A stretch of DNA of 5,664 nucleotides from an uncultured Desulfovibrio sp. Lineage in GTDB: Bacteria > Desulfobacterota > Desulfovibrionia > Desulfovibrionales > Desulfovibrionaceae. Location: positions 1 through 5,664 of the forward strand of contig CAMWPE010000164.1 in the NCBI GenBank assembly GCA_947176055.1. Direction: 5' to 3'. Of this stretch, positions 5,097 through 5,664 are shown piece by piece; the first letter of the stretch is position 1, and each line of letters starts with the position of its first letter. Position numbers and translations under genes: made by a program. The notes under the pieces were generated by a model. That model ran no database searches, was not told where the DNA came from, and saw nothing but the letters and a program-made list of their open reading frames with translations.

Positions 5097-5664
5097 AATC
5101 ATGAATTTTGAAATTTTTTAATAGCGTTTCGCCCATGCCCGGAGCTTCCGGATTATGCGTGGACCTTCCGGTATCTAGTTCCCGCATCCCTCTCATCTCT
5201 TCCGGAGTCAGCTCAAAGTCAAAGATCTCGATGTTGCCGGCGATTCGCGCCGGATTTGTCGATTTTGGCAAAACGATAAGCCCGTCTTGAACTTCGAATC
5301 GCAGGATTATCTGTCCCGGATTTTTGTTGTATTTTTTGGCGAGCGAGACGATAAATGGATCATCGAGCAACTTTTTATCGCCGTGTCCAAGTGGGAAATA
5401 GGCTTCAATTTTTACGTCCAAAGGATCGAGAATTGACCGCAGAGCCCTTTGCTGACAAAAAGGATTGCATTCGACCTGATTTACGGCGGGAAGAGTCTCA
5501 AATTGGGGAATAAATTTATTCCAGAGATTTGGCGTCATATTGCTTACGCCGATAGATCTAATTTTGCCTTCTTTTTTCGCTTCTTCCAGGGCTCTCCAGG
5601 CGCCGACGACATCGAAATATGGCTGATGTAGCAAATAGAGATCGATCCAGCCGCAATCCAGATT
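5095..5664 (-). CDS. Aldo/keto reductase (AKR), C-terminal 189 residues, truncated by window edge
   Basis: The C-terminal two thirds of a soluble NADPH-type aldo/keto reductase that reduces aldehydes or ketones, similar in layout to 2,5-diketogluconate reductase-like (AKR5) bacterial enzymes. The reading frame is open to the right edge, so the gene starts outside; the in-frame TTG at 5634 is the Leu of the conserved core and not a start. Visible (numbered from the first codon in the window) are DLYLLHQP with catalytic His13, KIRSIGVSN (34-42), VNQVECNPF (62-69), the phosphate-loop signature LPKSTNPARIAGN (132-144) and a C-terminal tail typical of the family. Catalytic Asp, Tyr and Lys must lie upstream. 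It is translationally linked to the DXS-like gene. Physiological substrate unknown; a hydroxyketone or sugar aldehyde handled by its partner is a guess. Confidence 0.92.
   Translation of the reverse strand, partial: NLDCGWIDLYLLHQPYFDVVGAWRALEEAKKEGKIRSIGVSNMTPNLWNKFIPQFETLPAVNQVECNPFCQQRALRSILDPLDVKIEAYFPLGHGDKKLLDDPFIVSLAKKYNKNPGQIILRFEVQDGLIVLPKSTNPARIAGNIEIFDFELTPEEMRGMRELDTGRSTHNPEAPGMGETLLKNFKIHD

Noticed and set aside
5082..5102. ATG at 5102 as start of the DXS-like gene
   Set aside because: It lies upstream of the near-perfect Shine-Dalgarno at 5087-5096, which would then be inside the coding sequence, and it has no ribosome binding site of its own.
5392..5400. Phe in the AKR motif AYFPLGHGD where Ser-Pro-Leu is common
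   Set aside because: Aromatic residues at this position occur, as I recall, in functional AKR5-type reductases, so it is probably a family variant and not a defect.
5095..5634. TTG at 5634 as start of the AKR gene
   Set aside because: The frame stays open to the window edge and encodes the conserved NLDCGWIDLY segment just before it, so the gene is truncated by the window and not short.

Overview
The window is 5.66 kb of ordinary, densely coding bacterial DNA of intermediate base composition. Ribosome binding sites are strong AGGAGG-type sites, and genes are spaced as in a typical chromosome. No tRNA, rRNA, insertion sequence, CRISPR array or phage gene was seen. The organism cannot be named from this sequence. 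The purine-rich ribosome binding sites and an AspT-type amino acid exchanger would fit an anaerobic or fermentative bacterium, but that is a weak inference.

Left part (1-1141): a divergent pair. A classical short-chain dehydrogenase/reductase (SDR) reads leftward off the window edge, and a TetR-family repressor of 190 residues reads rightward. They share a 242-base intergenic region with a sigma70-like promoter and imperfect palindromes that are plausible operators. The likely arrangement is a local repressor controlling itself and the reductase. The SDR fragment carries Asp where the catalytic-tetrad Asn normally sits.

Middle (1142-3323): a short convergent spacer with inverted repeats, then a leftward-reading AspT/AAEx-family membrane exchanger with two cytosolic RCK_C (TrkA_C) domains between two membrane halves. 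It has its own good promoter (TTGACA-16-TATAAC), which implies an unusually long leader of about 185 bases containing hairpins.

Right part (3324-5664): a tight two-gene leftward operon. An aldo/keto reductase (AKR), cut by the right window edge, is followed 13 bases later by a thiamine-diphosphate enzyme of the 1-deoxyxylulose-5-phosphate synthase (DXS) fold. A strong hairpin follows that enzyme. It keeps the cofactor and several catalytic residues of DXS but has replaced several residues that hold glyceraldehyde 3-phosphate (by gap-free alignment to the E. coli protein from memory). It is therefore probably not a housekeeping DXS.

How the genes may work together (inference): the DXS-like enzyme would join a two-carbon unit from a 2-oxo acid to an unknown aldehyde, giving an alpha-hydroxyketone. 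The AKR could reduce that ketone or supply or remove a carbonyl partner. The AspT-type protein next door could exchange an amino or organic acid linked to the pathway. The DXS-like/AKR/AspT neighbourhood is the most interesting part of the window.
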